Source: Pseudoalteromonas sp. Z1A8 (lineage in GTDB: Bacteria > Pseudomonadota > Gammaproteobacteria > Enterobacterales > Alteromonadaceae). Taken from it: 64,000 bases of DNA. Location: the NCBI RefSeq assembly GCF_011378855.1, contig NZ_WTLB01000009.1, positions 1-64,000 of the forward strand, read 5' to 3'. A program made the translations under genes and the position numbers. The notes beneath the pieces are model-generated. The model did no database searches and had not been told where the DNA came from. It was given only the letters and a program-made list of their open reading frames with translations. Shown here piece after piece: positions 18,584 to 29,395 of this stretch (within the stretch, counting starts at the first letter, position 1; each line of letters opens with the position of its first letter).

Positions 18584-19106
18584 AGCAAAAGGTTTTACTT
18601 TAATTGAGCTTATTATTGGCATAGTCATGTTTGCTATTTCGCTTAGCATTATTACTGCTTTAATAGCCCCGCAAGCCAAAAAAAGTGCAGAGCCAATTAT
18701 TGCTTTGAGAGCATCTGAATTTGGTCAATCATTAATGAACGAAATTCAAAGCAAGTCGTTTGATGAGCACAGCGATAGAAGCGCTCCTTTTAGACGTTGC
18801 GGCGAAACAACCTTAGGTGCAGAGCCCTGTACAGCAGCAGGCGATTTAGGCACCGACTCAGAATCTCGAACTAGTTATAACGATGTAGATGACTATATTG
18901 CACTTTCTAACCAACCTATTACAAATAGTTTAGGTGAGGTGTTAAGTCAGTACAGCGACTTTAATTTAGTTGTTACCGTTGAATACGATAGCGACTTTAA
19001 TGAATCGACCACCAACGATGGCACAACCTTTAAGCGCATTACTATTGAAGTAACATCACCTTTAGGTGAGGTTTACGGCTTTAGTGCATATAAAGGGAAT
19101 TACTAA
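18570..19106 (+). CDS. mshD: MSHA minor pilin MshD
   Basis: A minor prepilin of about 178 aa with signal KAKG/FTLIELIIGIVMFAIS and Glu5. The start is ATG 18570, with GAAGGG about 7 bases upstream; an in-frame GTG at 18552 is less likely because it would put the start before this ribosome site. The head domain has a motif FRRCGETTLGAEPC with two cysteines. It begins within the end of mshC and its stop shares a base with the mshO start. Confidence 0.82.
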   Translation: MRALKAKGFTLIELIIGIVMFAISLSIITALIAPQAKKSAEPIIALRASEFGQSLMNEIQSKSFDEHSDRSAPFRRCGETTLGAEPCTAAGDLGTDSESRTSYNDVDDYIALSNQPITNSLGEVLSQYSDFNLVVTVEYDSDFNESTTNDGTTFKRITIEVTSPLGEVYGFSAYKGNY

Positions 19107-19945
19107 TGCAAAGTGCTAAATACCAAAATGCATTTACACTTATAGAATTGTTACTTGTCATGATTATTATTGGCATTTTAGCCGTAAGTGCGTTTTCGTT
19201 TATTGGTGCAGGTGTCAGTATTTACTCACAAGGTGTAAAGCGCCAAGAAGCGGTTGCACAAGCTCGTTTTTTAATAACGCGACTTAGTAAAGAGTTGCGC
19301 CATGCTACGCCAAATTCTTTAAGGCTCTCTTGCGATAATAATACTAGCGGAGCGTGTGGTGCGCAGCAGTGTTTAGAATTTACGCCATTTTTATCGGCAA
19401 CTCACTATACAAATTACCTACCTACCGTAGCACCTTTTAATGTTAGCGCTGTTGATTTTGAACTTAATAATTTAACGCAGCCGCAAGCTGGAGATTGGGC
19501 AACGATATACCCGTTAAGCAGTACTGATATATATGATGAAAATAATAATAAGCGCTTAAAAGTATCTGCATTTAATAGTTCAGCGAGTGCAATTGATGAG
19601 TGGCAATTTAGTAAAGCATTTGCCCAAGAGTCGCCAAGTAAACGCCTTTATTTGCTTTCAGAACCGGTAAGTTTTTGTGTTGAAGGGCAATATTTATATA
19701 GATATACCAATTACGGTTTTACTATTAATCAATTAGATGCTGTGAGCTTACAAGTAAGCAGTGGTGTTAAACGTGATTTATTAGGTATTTACATTGCCAA
19801 TAATTTAGCGAGCGATTTATTTTTTACTCTTGATGCGCTCTCCTTACAAAGAAACGCTGTGCTTAACGTAAATGCGCAAATGCAATTTAACGATACCGAA
19901 GTAATGAACTTTAACCATGAGGTGCATATTCCTAATGTACCTTAA
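19106..19945 (+). CDS. mshO: MSHA minor pilin MshO
   Basis: A 279-aa minor pilin of PulJ/GspJ-like size. The prepilin region is KYQNA/FTLIELLLVMIIIG with Glu5; the residue before the cut is Ala instead of the usual Gly, which prepilin peptidases can accept but often cut more slowly. The head contains several cysteines (LSCDNN, GACGAQQC). The start overlaps the mshD stop by one base (TAATG), and the end overlaps mshP. Confidence 0.8.
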   Translation: MQSAKYQNAFTLIELLLVMIIIGILAVSAFSFIGAGVSIYSQGVKRQEAVAQARFLITRLSKELRHATPNSLRLSCDNNTSGACGAQQCLEFTPFLSATHYTNYLPTVAPFNVSAVDFELNNLTQPQAGDWATIYPLSSTDIYDENNNKRLKVSAFNSSASAIDEWQFSKAFAQESPSKRLYLLSEPVSFCVEGQYLYRYTNYGFTINQLDAVSLQVSSGVKRDLLGIYIANNLASDLFFTLDALSLQRNAVLNVNAQMQFNDTEVMNFNHEVHIPNVP

Positions 19946-20426
19946 AAAGAATTCTCACAGAAAAGCCTTACCCAGTAAGCAAAAAGGGAACTTAATAATT
20001 GTTTCTTTAGTAATTATTGTTGCTTTATTAGCGCTAGGGTTAGCATTAGTTAAAGTGCTTTCTGGCGCATCACAACAAAACACGATTGAGTATTACGGCG
20101 CTCGCGCTTATATGGCGGCGCAAAGCGGCCTTGAAAGTGGTTTAACACAACTATTTCCTGTAAATAGCTCAGTTCAAAGCTGTGCATTGGTTACTACTGA
20201 TCTAACTTTCCAAACTGCATATTTAGCTAACTGTAAAGTAGTGATAAGTTGTGATGAATATATAGACCTACCCGACAGCAGTACAGCAAATGGGCTTGTG
20301 AATATATATTATCTACAAAGCAGTGCAACGTGTGCTGCAATTGATTGCTCTGTGGGGAGTAGCTGCAGAAAAGACTATTGGCAAACACAAAGAACACTAA
20401 GCGTAGAGGCTAAAACGTTACCATGA
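19935..20426 (+). CDS. mshP: MSHA minor pilin-like protein MshP
   Basis: A PilX/GspK-like component with leader SKQKG/NLIIVSLVIIVALLALG; it lacks Glu5, as is common for this type, and carries a cysteine-rich head (about eight Cys). The preferred start is ATG 19935, with GAGGT at 19919-19923; ATG 19917 is also open. Members of this type sit near the pilus tip and prime assembly. The stop overlaps the mshQ start (ATGATG). Confidence 0.78.
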   Translation: MYLKKNSHRKALPSKQKGNLIIVSLVIIVALLALGLALVKVLSGASQQNTIEYYGARAYMAAQSGLESGLTQLFPVNSSVQSCALVTTDLTFQTAYLANCKVVISCDEYIDLPDSSTANGLVNIYYLQSSATCAAIDCSVGSSCRKDYWQTQRTLSVEAKTLP

Positions 20427-23400
20427 TGAAAAATGCATTAGTCATTATATTTTTTAGCTGCGTGTTGCTTTGTAATTACGCAAACGCGGTACCGCCTAAA
20501 ATTGAAGGACGCTTTATAGAGCTGCAAGATACATACACATCACCTATTTGGACAAAAATAAATTTTCAACAGCAATACATAACACCTCCTGCTGTTTTTA
20601 TGCTCTCAACAAACCAAGGCGGAAACCCCGCAATAATAAGAATACGTAATATAACCACAACCAGCTTTGAGGCACTACCTCTTGAGCCTTCGGGTGAGGA
20701 TGGTGAGCACGTTACGATGGGAGCTCATTATTTGGCTGTTGAATATGGCGTACATGAGTTTCCTGATGGAACAATCATGGAAGTAGGAAGTACCGATTTA
20801 CTATTAGAGCTACAATATGGTCCTAAGTCAGGTTTTTCCCCATTTACTCCTAAAGGTTATAAGTCTTTAGTATTCGCGGAACCATTTACTCAAAGGCCGA
20901 ACTTTTTCCATTCATTACAAACGCTCAACAGCATAGATAGTAACCCACCTACTCAAGCATTAGTGCCTTTTTTGACCGTTGCAGTAGAAAGTAATTCTTT
21001 ATCTGCTAGCGGCGTTAATATTGCCTTAGAAGCTTCAGAAACAGCACTCGGCGTTATAAAAAGTGAGACGGTTGCTTATATGGCTGTTGAGCCTGGAAGT
21101 AACCGCGTATTTACAGACGATAATGGACTTGAAGTGTCCTGGGAAACATTTTTTACCGGTTTTGAAGTTGACGGTTGGAGCAATGGCTGTAATTACTTTA
21201 GTTTTACTAATAGCTTTAGTGTGGCTCCATTAGTTGTAGCAAGTAAAAACTCACGCCGAGAAGATGACGGCGGTTGGCTACGCAGCTGTAACTTAAGAAC
21301 AAATAGGTTGGGCTTGGTTGTTGATGAAGACCGTGATGGCGATAACGAGCGCCGTCACGTAAAAGAAGAAGCTTCAATACTCGCTATGACCAGTACCTTC
21401 GTATTTAATGGTGATATTTTAGATTGTGATACGTTATTCCCGGGCGCTATTTCTACTTATAATAACGGTGAGGTACAGTTGGTTCAGGGGGTAGAAATAA
21501 CAGACGGTAATGCACAGTTTGTCACAACCACGAATTTAATCTCTACAGCGCTGACGAGTCCTCCTTTATGTAATGGTCAAGCATGTGTTGCTGGTGGCTA
21601 TAACTCTTTAGAGCCTAATCAAGCGGCGCAAGTACCAACGGTTACAAACGATGGTAGCTCAACAGGGCCAGTACCTACTTCCTTAGCTGGCGATTATTAC
21701 TATGATGAGTTGCAGTTAAGCATGCTGGAAACAGAGTACCGAGTAACAGCGCCTACACGTATTTTTTTAAAAGACACCACATCACTTTTATCGACTTCAT
21801 TTTTGAATATAGGTAAAACAAATATAGTGGTAGAAACTGGTGCATATTTAGCTATTTATGTTGATGGAGCGATTGCTATTGCAGCAGATGCCAATATTGC
21901 GGCCTACATTGTTGCCACTGGTGAGGTAAGAATTGCACAAAATGTAACGTATCAGGGGTCAATTACATCGGCTACTCAAATTATTACCGAAGGGAGCTCA
22001 ACGTTTGACGCTCTACCAGTACCAGAGAGTATCCCTGGTTTTTGTGGCATTTATACACCAGAAACCCTAGATCATTATCGTTTAACAATCAGCGATAACA
22101 AAGGTCTAACGTGTGAAGCTAAAGAGATGACACTCACAGCGTGCGCAAATGACGCCTGCGATTTATTATTTGCTGAGCCATCTAGTTTAAACCTTTCTCC
22201 AGATAATAGTGGGCAACAAAGCTGGGTTACGGGGGAGAATATTAATTTTACAGGCTCAACAACTGTTGAGTTTGCCAAACGTACAACTGGTAGCGCCACA
22301 TTTGGGTATAACACTGCAGATCCTTCGGCACCTCTTCGTTGTTACATCGGTGGTAATAATGTTGGTTTGAGCGGCTGTAAAGTCACATTTTCTGATGCAG
22401 GGTTTATTTTTAATAACGAAACCGATGGCAATACTACAATTCCTACTCAGTTATCAGCAAAGCCTTCAAATACTGGATTTAATGCAAAAGCGCTATCTAT
22501 TCAGGCGGTAAAAACAAATACCACAACGGGAGTATGTGAAGCCGCATTTCCCGCCGGTGGCGATGTAAGCCTAGACTTATCGTACACATGCAGTGCTGGT
22601 GCAAGCTGTTCTGATACAGTATCACTTAGTAATAACAATAATACCTTTGCGGTAGAGCAAGCAGCTAAACCATTCATACTTAATTTTGATAATGAGTCTA
22701 AAGCGCCAATTGTTATTAATTACCCCGATGCAGGAAAGTTGAGTTTAAATGTAAAAACCAACTTAATTTTAGATCCGATTACTAACTTATCAGTCAATCT
22801 AACAGGTAGTTCAAATGAATATGTTGTAAAGCCATTTGGATTAGCGATGGAAGTTGCAAGTGATGGTTATGCAGCAGACGCTGATGGGAGTTTATTTAGA
22901 CTAACGGGCGAAGCATTTGATTTAAAAATGAATGCAGTGCAGTGGCAAACAGGGCAAGACACCAACAACGATGGTTTCCCAGACAACTACAGCAATATTA
23001 CAAATAACACCATTGCCAAGCATTTTATTACAGAGCAACCGCTTGTAGAGGCATCGCTTAAAGCGCCTACACCAGGCATTTCAGGTACGCTTGAAGCGAT
23101 GAGTACATCACCCTTTAGTGATACAGGTAGTTTGAGTGAATCCGTATCGCAATATAATTACGACCAAGTTGGCATTGTTGATTTAACCGCAGGTCTTCAA
23201 GATGCCGATTACTTTGGTGCGGGAGACGTGAAAGGTGAGCTATACAATGTTGGCCGTTTTGCACCTTCACAGTATCAAATATTAGGTGTGCAAGCCGCAG
23301 CGCAATGTACACGTTATGGCAGTAATTTAACTTACCTCGATCAACCTTTTGAACTTGGCTTTACAGTACAAGCACAAAATCAAAATGGTGAGCTAATGGC

Positions 23401-24163
23401 CAATTATAAAGAGGGCTTCGATAAGTCCAGTGTAGCCATCAATGCCGAAAATAATGAAGTAGCTAACTATATACCCGCAACTAATCTTGCTAGCCGCTTA
23501 GTAAACCTAGGAAATAATAACTGGGGGGACATAAGTGACGGCCAATGGCAAATGAGCCAAATAAATACCATACTTAAAAGATTAGGTGTAGGGCAACCAG
23601 ACGGGCCATTTGCCATGGTCAGTTTGATGGCAACGCTTTCTGACATAGAAGGGGCAACACTTATTGAAGCAAATGATAAACCTAATACACAAAAAGCATG
23701 TTCGGGTGGTTGTAATAGCGTAAGACTAAATGACTTACCAATAGAGTTTAGGTTTGGACGTTTAGTACTTGGCAATAACGCAGGCTCCGATCTCGACCCT
23801 TTACTTATTCCTATGCAGTCTCAGTATTACAACGGTAGTGGATTTGTGAATAACGCTGAAGATAACTGTAGTGTGTTTGATCATACCCAAATCACTCAAA
23901 TATCACCTAGTAGTCCGCAATTGGGCTATGAATATGGAGGTGGAGCATCAGGTCAATTAGAAGCGGGAGTGTATCCTGCAAACAATGGCATTTATGCACA
24001 ACCAAATGGTTTGGGCGAGTTTACCTTAGAATATAATACTTATGATTGGCTAAAGTGGGATTGGCAAGGTGATGGTACACAACTTAATCCTCGTGCTATT
24101 TTACAATTTGGCCGCTTTAGAGGAAATGATCGGGTTATTTACTGGCGTGAAACACGCGAATAG
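20423..24163 (+). CDS. mshQ: MSHA biogenesis protein MshQ, large exported tip protein candidate
   Basis: A 1246-aa protein with a signal peptide (about 1-23, ending NANA). The N-terminal 330 residues form beta-rich segments (EGRFIELQ..., YLAVEYGVHEF, then a second similar stretch) that recall H-type-lectin-like sheets; I cannot prove this. A central part has the repeated CNGQAC and short hydrophobic beta strands, and the C-terminal 650 residues resemble the conserved MshQ region (DUF6701-like), with LRCYIGG, GYAADADG and a final GRFRGNDRVIYWRETRE block. As the last gene of the pilus run, it is inferred to be surface-exposed or tip-located and to help in binding. A 120-bp gap follows. Confidence 0.82.
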   Translation: MMKNALVIIFFSCVLLCNYANAVPPKIEGRFIELQDTYTSPIWTKINFQQQYITPPAVFMLSTNQGGNPAIIRIRNITTTSFEALPLEPSGEDGEHVTMGAHYLAVEYGVHEFPDGTIMEVGSTDLLLELQYGPKSGFSPFTPKGYKSLVFAEPFTQRPNFFHSLQTLNSIDSNPPTQALVPFLTVAVESNSLSASGVNIALEASETALGVIKSETVAYMAVEPGSNRVFTDDNGLEVSWETFFTGFEVDGWSNGCNYFSFTNSFSVAPLVVASKNSRREDDGGWLRSCNLRTNRLGLVVDEDRDGDNERRHVKEEASILAMTSTFVFNGDILDCDTLFPGAISTYNNGEVQLVQGVEITDGNAQFVTTTNLISTALTSPPLCNGQACVAGGYNSLEPNQAAQVPTVTNDGSSTGPVPTSLAGDYYYDELQLSMLETEYRVTAPTRIFLKDTTSLLSTSFLNIGKTNIVVETGAYLAIYVDGAIAIAADANIAAYIVATGEVRIAQNVTYQGSITSATQIITEGSSTFDALPVPESIPGFCGIYTPETLDHYRLTISDNKGLTCEAKEMTLTACANDACDLLFAEPSSLNLSPDNSGQQSWVTGENINFTGSTTVEFAKRTTGSATFGYNTADPSAPLRCYIGGNNVGLSGCKVTFSDAGFIFNNETDGNTTIPTQLSAKPSNTGFNAKALSIQAVKTNTTTGVCEAAFPAGGDVSLDLSYTCSAGASCSDTVSLSNNNNTFAVEQAAKPFILNFDNESKAPIVINYPDAGKLSLNVKTNLILDPITNLSVNLTGSSNEYVVKPFGLAMEVASDGYAADADGSLFRLTGEAFDLKMNAVQWQTGQDTNNDGFPDNYSNITNNTIAKHFITEQPLVEASLKAPTPGISGTLEAMSTSPFSDTGSLSESVSQYNYDQVGIVDLTAGLQDADYFGAGDVKGELYNVGRFAPSQYQILGVQAAAQCTRYGSNLTYLDQPFELGFTVQAQNQNGELMANYKEGFDKSSVAINAENNEVANYIPATNLASRLVNLGNNNWGDISDGQWQMSQINTILKRLGVGQPDGPFAMVSLMATLSDIEGATLIEANDKPNTQKACSGGCNSVRLNDLPIEFRFGRLVLGNNAGSDLDPLLIPMQSQYYNGSGFVNNAEDNCSVFDHTQITQISPSSPQLGYEYGGGASGQLEAGVYPANNGIYAQPNGLGEFTLEYNTYDWLKWDWQGDGTQLNPRAILQFGRFRGNDRVIYWRETRE

Positions 24164-24284
24164 TTGTAAACTAAGATAATAATTGAACAAAGCTTGTGTT
24201 TTGTGCTGCAAGTACATAGCATAAGGCTTTAATTATAAAAAATAATAACGACCAAATAATTGCCGCTTTTTGGGACTGGAATAT

Positions 24285-26333
24285 ATGCGAATTACCCCTT
24301 TATCTCTGTTAGTTTCAGCTAGTTTATTAGCCAGTAGTGCATTTGCACAAGACACAGCTACAGTAACTGGAATTGACTCAGAGATTAGTGTTAAACAAAC
24401 AGAATACGATAACTCGACAAGAATACTTGAAAAACATCTTAAAGAAGAAAGTCAGTTACAAAATCAACTAGAGCTACTTCGTTCTCGTTCTACCGAGCTA
24501 GATAAAGAAAAAAACCAAGCGCTCGATGCAATGAACGAAATGTACCGTCGTTTAATTGATGATCCCACTATTAATATTAGTGCGGCTCAATCACGCTATC
24601 AAAAAGCGGTGATTGATCATAAGCAAAATAAAGATGATATTTCTATGCAGTTGGCGGCAATTGCATCCCACCGTAAAGACATAGAGCAAATTCGTGTTGC
24701 TAAACATGCGCTTTTAAATACGTTAGAAAGTTTAAAAGAGCAGTTAACAACAGCCCGAGTAGAGCGTTTACGTAACGAGTTTACACGTGAAGGCACACTT
24801 GAGGTTAATCACACTATTAACTGTAAGCGTACAGAAACGCTAGCAGCGTGTGAGCAACGCGGTCAACAAATGGGTCTACAAAAAGCGACTAAACGCTTTG
24901 TTGATCAAATATTTGCAAACTTAACAGAAGAACGCATTGTTGAACCAAAACGTAATTTGGCGGGCGCTCAAGTACAAATATTAAGTAGCCACGTGGTTAA
25001 CAGTGCATTTAGCGGCCAGGGTAACTACAACGTTAACTTAAGTGTAACCATGCGCGGCGAAGTTAACAGCAGTCGTTTATGTAGCTTATTAAGTATAGAT
25101 AACCGCTATTGTTCTGAGTACGGCACTCCGCTTACTGCTGCTTATCAACCCGCTTATGGCACAACATTTACTGATAGTCAGTTAACATTCAGTAATACCA
25201 AGGATAATGCCAACACAGTATCGGTTTCTCGTTTAAATGAGCAACCAGTACGTGATTATTCAATTAAGTCGGCACCGGTAAAAAGAGACTACTCTTCTAT
25301 TGCCAATAAAAAGCAGGATCAGTCTGTAGAATTAACACTACGATCTAATGTTTATGACGATGAAGTGTTTATTGATGGTGTTAGCTTTGGTTCTACACGC
25401 TTAATAACGCGTTTACCGCGTGGTGTTCACAACGTTGAAATACGTAAGTTAGGTTATAAACCTTACCAAGCTCGTGTTGATTTAAACAAAGCACAAACAA
25501 TTAATGCAAATTTAGTAAAAAAGCCTAAGTCGATTGCTGCACCGACCTATACTCGAGAGCAACCAGAAGTAACAGCACGCAAAGTGAGTGAAAACGTTAA
25601 TGTATTAAATGCAAACGTAGAAACTCCAGTTGTGGTTATTCCTGCAGGCAAATTTAAAATGGGCGATATTAATGGCAATGGTTTAGCCAATGAGCGCCCA
25701 GTTATTGAAAAAGTAATAGCAAATTCTTTTGCTATGCAAAGCAAAGAAGTAACCGTAGGTGCCTACGAAAAGTTTGTAGCAAATACAGGTTATAAAACCC
25801 AAGCGGAAAAAAATAAAGGGTGTGCGTATTATTTAAATGGCGAACCAGTATGGGAAGCAAATTTAAATTGGCGTAACCCTGGTTTTGAGCAAGGCAGTGA
25901 CTTTCCTGCGGTATGTTTAACTTATAACGATGCAAAAGCTTACGCTGAATGGTTATCGGGTCAAACAGGGCAGCAATTTCGTTTACCGAACGAAGTTGAA
26001 TGGGAATACGCAGCACGCGCTGGAACCGAAACAGAATACCCTTGGGGTAACGAAATTGGTAAAAACCTAGCTAACTGTGGTTGGTGTGGTAGTGAGTGGT
26101 CAAACAGACGTGCCTCGCCAGTAGGTTCTTTTTCTCCAAATGCATTTGGATTATACGATACCGTAGGTAATGTATGGGAATGGACCGATAAAGAATCAGG
26201 TGAGTCTGATGTAGCAGTAAGAGGCGGAGCGTGGAACTTTGCACCAAGCCTTGCTCGCGCATCTACGCGTTTAATTTTAGCGCCTGATTTTAGATCTAAC
26301 TACATTGGTTTTCGCTTAGTTCGCGAACGATAA
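24285..26333 (+). CDS. Exported PEGA and SUMF1-like domain protein without catalytic cysteines
   Basis: A 682-aa protein with a signal peptide (about 1-22, SSAFA/QD). Next come a long coiled coil (about 25-160), a mixed region, a PEGA domain (about 348-398, with VFIDGVSFGSTR and LPRGVHNVEIRKLGYKPY) and a C-terminal SUMF1/FGE-type domain (about 448-682: MGDINGNG, FRLPNEVEWEYAARAG, NAFGLYDTVGNVWEW, VRGGAW). In true formylglycine-generating enzymes the copper cysteines follow the RGG block; here that part reads NFAPSLARASTR and has none, so a binding or scaffold role is more likely. It lies between mshQ and mreB and ends in a hairpin. Start ATG 24285. Confidence 0.78.
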   Translation: MRITPLSLLVSASLLASSAFAQDTATVTGIDSEISVKQTEYDNSTRILEKHLKEESQLQNQLELLRSRSTELDKEKNQALDAMNEMYRRLIDDPTINISAAQSRYQKAVIDHKQNKDDISMQLAAIASHRKDIEQIRVAKHALLNTLESLKEQLTTARVERLRNEFTREGTLEVNHTINCKRTETLAACEQRGQQMGLQKATKRFVDQIFANLTEERIVEPKRNLAGAQVQILSSHVVNSAFSGQGNYNVNLSVTMRGEVNSSRLCSLLSIDNRYCSEYGTPLTAAYQPAYGTTFTDSQLTFSNTKDNANTVSVSRLNEQPVRDYSIKSAPVKRDYSSIANKKQDQSVELTLRSNVYDDEVFIDGVSFGSTRLITRLPRGVHNVEIRKLGYKPYQARVDLNKAQTINANLVKKPKSIAAPTYTREQPEVTARKVSENVNVLNANVETPVVVIPAGKFKMGDINGNGLANERPVIEKVIANSFAMQSKEVTVGAYEKFVANTGYKTQAEKNKGCAYYLNGEPVWEANLNWRNPGFEQGSDFPAVCLTYNDAKAYAEWLSGQTGQQFRLPNEVEWEYAARAGTETEYPWGNEIGKNLANCGWCGSEWSNRRASPVGSFSPNAFGLYDTVGNVWEWTDKESGESDVAVRGGAWNFAPSLARASTRLILAPDFRSNYIGFRLVRER

Positions 26334-26342
26334 AACTTAATT

Positions 26343-26365
26343 AAGGAAGCTTTGCTTCCTTTTTT
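26343..26365 (+). terminator. Intrinsic terminator after the SUMF1-like gene
   Basis: Stem AAGGAAGC / GCTTCCTT with a 3-base loop, followed by a T run, 9 bases after the stop codon. It separates the upstream gene from the mreB promoter region. Confidence 0.85.
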
Positions 26366-26396
26366 CACAAATTCACAAAGGCGCTGCGCTTTATAT

Positions 26397-26414
26397 TGCT
26401 CATATAATTGAGCA
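26397..26414 (+). promoter_or_regulatory. TATAAT inside a palindrome, candidate mreB promoter
   Basis: A consensus -10 hexamer TATAAT (26403-26408) is exactly flanked by TGCTCA and TGAGCA, a perfect inverted repeat. It lies about 60 bp upstream of the mreB ATG. No good -35 is seen at 17 or 18 bp, so it may need an activator, or the palindrome may be a repressor site over the -10. Confidence 0.4.
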
Positions 26415-26434
26415 TGTTAAAGTGAGGCAGCTAA

Positions 26435-27510
<1,076 letters not shown>

Positions 27511-27511
<1 letters not shown>

Positions 27512-28353
27512 TGAAATTAATGTTTGGACGCACAGTCTCTTTGCAACTGCGACTTTTTGTCGCAGTGCTTTTGAGTATCGTACTCATAGTTGGAGACAGA
27601 TATACGCAAGGTGGTACCGTTGTTCGTACCAGCCTTAATACCTTAGTTAGCCCACTAATTTATGTTGCTAATTTACCCTACGAATTATTTAGCTTAAGTG
27701 CTAAAAGCCTGCACACGCGGGATCAACTTCTTACCGAAAACGAAGCGCTGAAAAAAAAGCAAATGCTACAAAGCGAGCAATTGCAGCAGTATCAATTTCT
27801 AGCCAGAGAAAACCAAAAACTACGCGCCTTATTAGGCTCATCGGCAAAGCAATCAAATCGTAAAATTATTGCTCAGGTACTTTCTGTGCACTCAAACCCG
27901 TATAGCCATCAAGTTGTTATAAACCGCGGTACCACTGACGGGCTTAGTGAAAGCCAAGCCGTAATTGATGAAATGGGTGTAGTAGGGCAGCTTACAAAGG
28001 TTGGTTCAACAACGTCACGGGTATTACTCATGACCGACACCACGCATGCTACACCTGTGCGTATACTTCGTAACGATGTACGAACCGTTGTTGAAGGCAT
28101 AGGTAAAATTAACGTAGTTAAGCTCTCGCATGTACCTCACAGCTTAGATGTACGCATTGGTGATGTACTTGTTACATCAGGTTTAGGTGGCACATTCCCT
28201 GAGGGATATCCGGTAGCTGTAGTAACCGAAATAAACCGTGATGAAGGTCGTCCATTTGCACAAGTTTTTGCAGAGCCTATTGCGCAATTAGATCGCATTC
28301 GTTTGCTAGTTATTTTATGGCGTAATAAACAGGAGCAAATCAGCGATGATTAA
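27511..28353 (+). CDS. mreC: Rod shape-determining protein MreC
   Basis: A 280-aa bitopic protein with one membrane helix (about 12-32), a periplasmic coiled coil (about 70-110) and a beta-barrel domain (about 120-275) containing VINRGTTDGLSESQAV and GDVLVTSGLGGTFPEGYPV. It bridges MreB/RodZ to the penicillin-binding proteins of the elongasome. It overlaps mreD by 8 bp. Confidence 0.95.
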
Positions 28354-28825
28354 TCGTTATTCATTGTTAATTGCGCTAAGCATCTTTTTTGCGTTAATAA
28401 TGGCATTAATGCCACTCCCATTTTCGTTTGAACCATTTAGGCCTGACTGGGTTTTACTTGTACTTATGTATTGGTCACTTGCAGTACCTCATCGATTAAA
28501 TATTGGTACGGCTTGGGTTGTTGGCTTATTAATAGATTTAGCATCTGGCTCACCGCTAGGTGTGAACTCGCTTACATTTTCAATATGTATATTTGTAACT
28601 GCGAGTAATTTTCAAAAAATTCGTAACTTTTCGCTTTGGCAGCAAAGCTTATTAATTGGTTTGTTTTTAACGCTGTATCATTTAATGCAGTTTTGGCTAA
28701 ATCACTTTTTGCTAGGTGTTTACTTTAATCCACAGTACTTATGGCCAGTAGCAACCGGAATGGTTAGCTGGTTTTGGGTCTTTTTATTACTTCGTAAATA
28801 TCGCAGACATTTTAGGATCAGGTAA
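28346..28825 (+). CDS. mreD: Rod shape-determining protein MreD
   Basis: A 159-aa inner-membrane protein with about five hydrophobic segments, part of the MreBCD elongasome. Typical features are the FRPDWVLLVLMYW segment and GLLIDLASGSPLGVNSLTF. It overlaps mreC and shares a base with the maf start (TAATG). Confidence 0.93.
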   Translation: MINRYSLLIALSIFFALIMALMPLPFSFEPFRPDWVLLVLMYWSLAVPHRLNIGTAWVVGLLIDLASGSPLGVNSLTFSICIFVTASNFQKIRNFSLWQQSLLIGLFLTLYHLMQFWLNHFLLGVYFNPQYLWPVATGMVSWFWVFLLLRKYRRHFRIR

Positions 28826-29394
28826 TGACTACCGCAGTATATTTGGCATCAGCCTCTCCCCGTCGTAAAGAGTTATTAAGCCAATTAGGTGTCGAATTTA
28901 CACAATTTAGTGTTGATGCAGATGAAAGTGTACTTCCAAACGAACAACCTAGAGCACTTGTTGAGCGTTTAGCGCGCTTAAAAGCTCAAAGTGGTGTAGA
29001 GCTTGGGTATACAGATCGCCCCGTACTTGGTAGTGATACAGTGGTTGTTATCGACAACGAATCACTGGGTAAACCACGTAATAAAAACGATTTTATAAAT
29101 ACATTAAAACGCCTATCAGGTAACACACATCAAGTACTTACCGCTGTAGCATTTGCGACGCAAAATGATGTAATTAGCTGCGTTGTAAGCACTGACGTTA
29201 CTTTTAAAACCTTAACAGATGAAGAAATTAATGCCTACTGGGAGACGGGTGAGCCACAAGATAAAGCCGGCGGATATGGTATCCAAGGTTTAGGTGGTCG
29301 CTTTGTAACTCATATTGCGGGTAGCTATTTTTCTGTTGTAGGCTTACCTTTATATGAAACCGAACAATTATTAAAAACATTCTTAAGAAGGTAA
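28825..29394 (+). CDS. yhdE: Maf/YhdE nucleoside triphosphate pyrophosphatase (dTTP/UTP type)
   Basis: A 189-aa house-cleaning enzyme that hydrolyses non-canonical and excess nucleotides to monophosphates. The ASASPRRKELL nucleotide-binding motif opens the protein, GSDTVVVID holds the catalytic Asp, and GKPRNKNDF and DKAGGYGIQGLG complete the Maf signature. Position between mreD and rng is as for E. coli yhdE, which supports the dTTPase/UTPase subclass. Confidence 0.93.
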   Translation: MTTAVYLASASPRRKELLSQLGVEFTQFSVDADESVLPNEQPRALVERLARLKAQSGVELGYTDRPVLGSDTVVVIDNESLGKPRNKNDFINTLKRLSGNTHQVLTAVAFATQNDVISCVVSTDVTFKTLTDEEINAYWETGEPQDKAGGYGIQGLGGRFVTHIAGSYFSVVGLPLYETEQLLKTFLRR

Positions 29395-29395
29395 C

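Noticed and set aside
24285-26333. Active formylglycine-generating enzyme
   Set aside because: The cysteines needed after the RGG motif are absent, and no sulfatase gene is adjacent.
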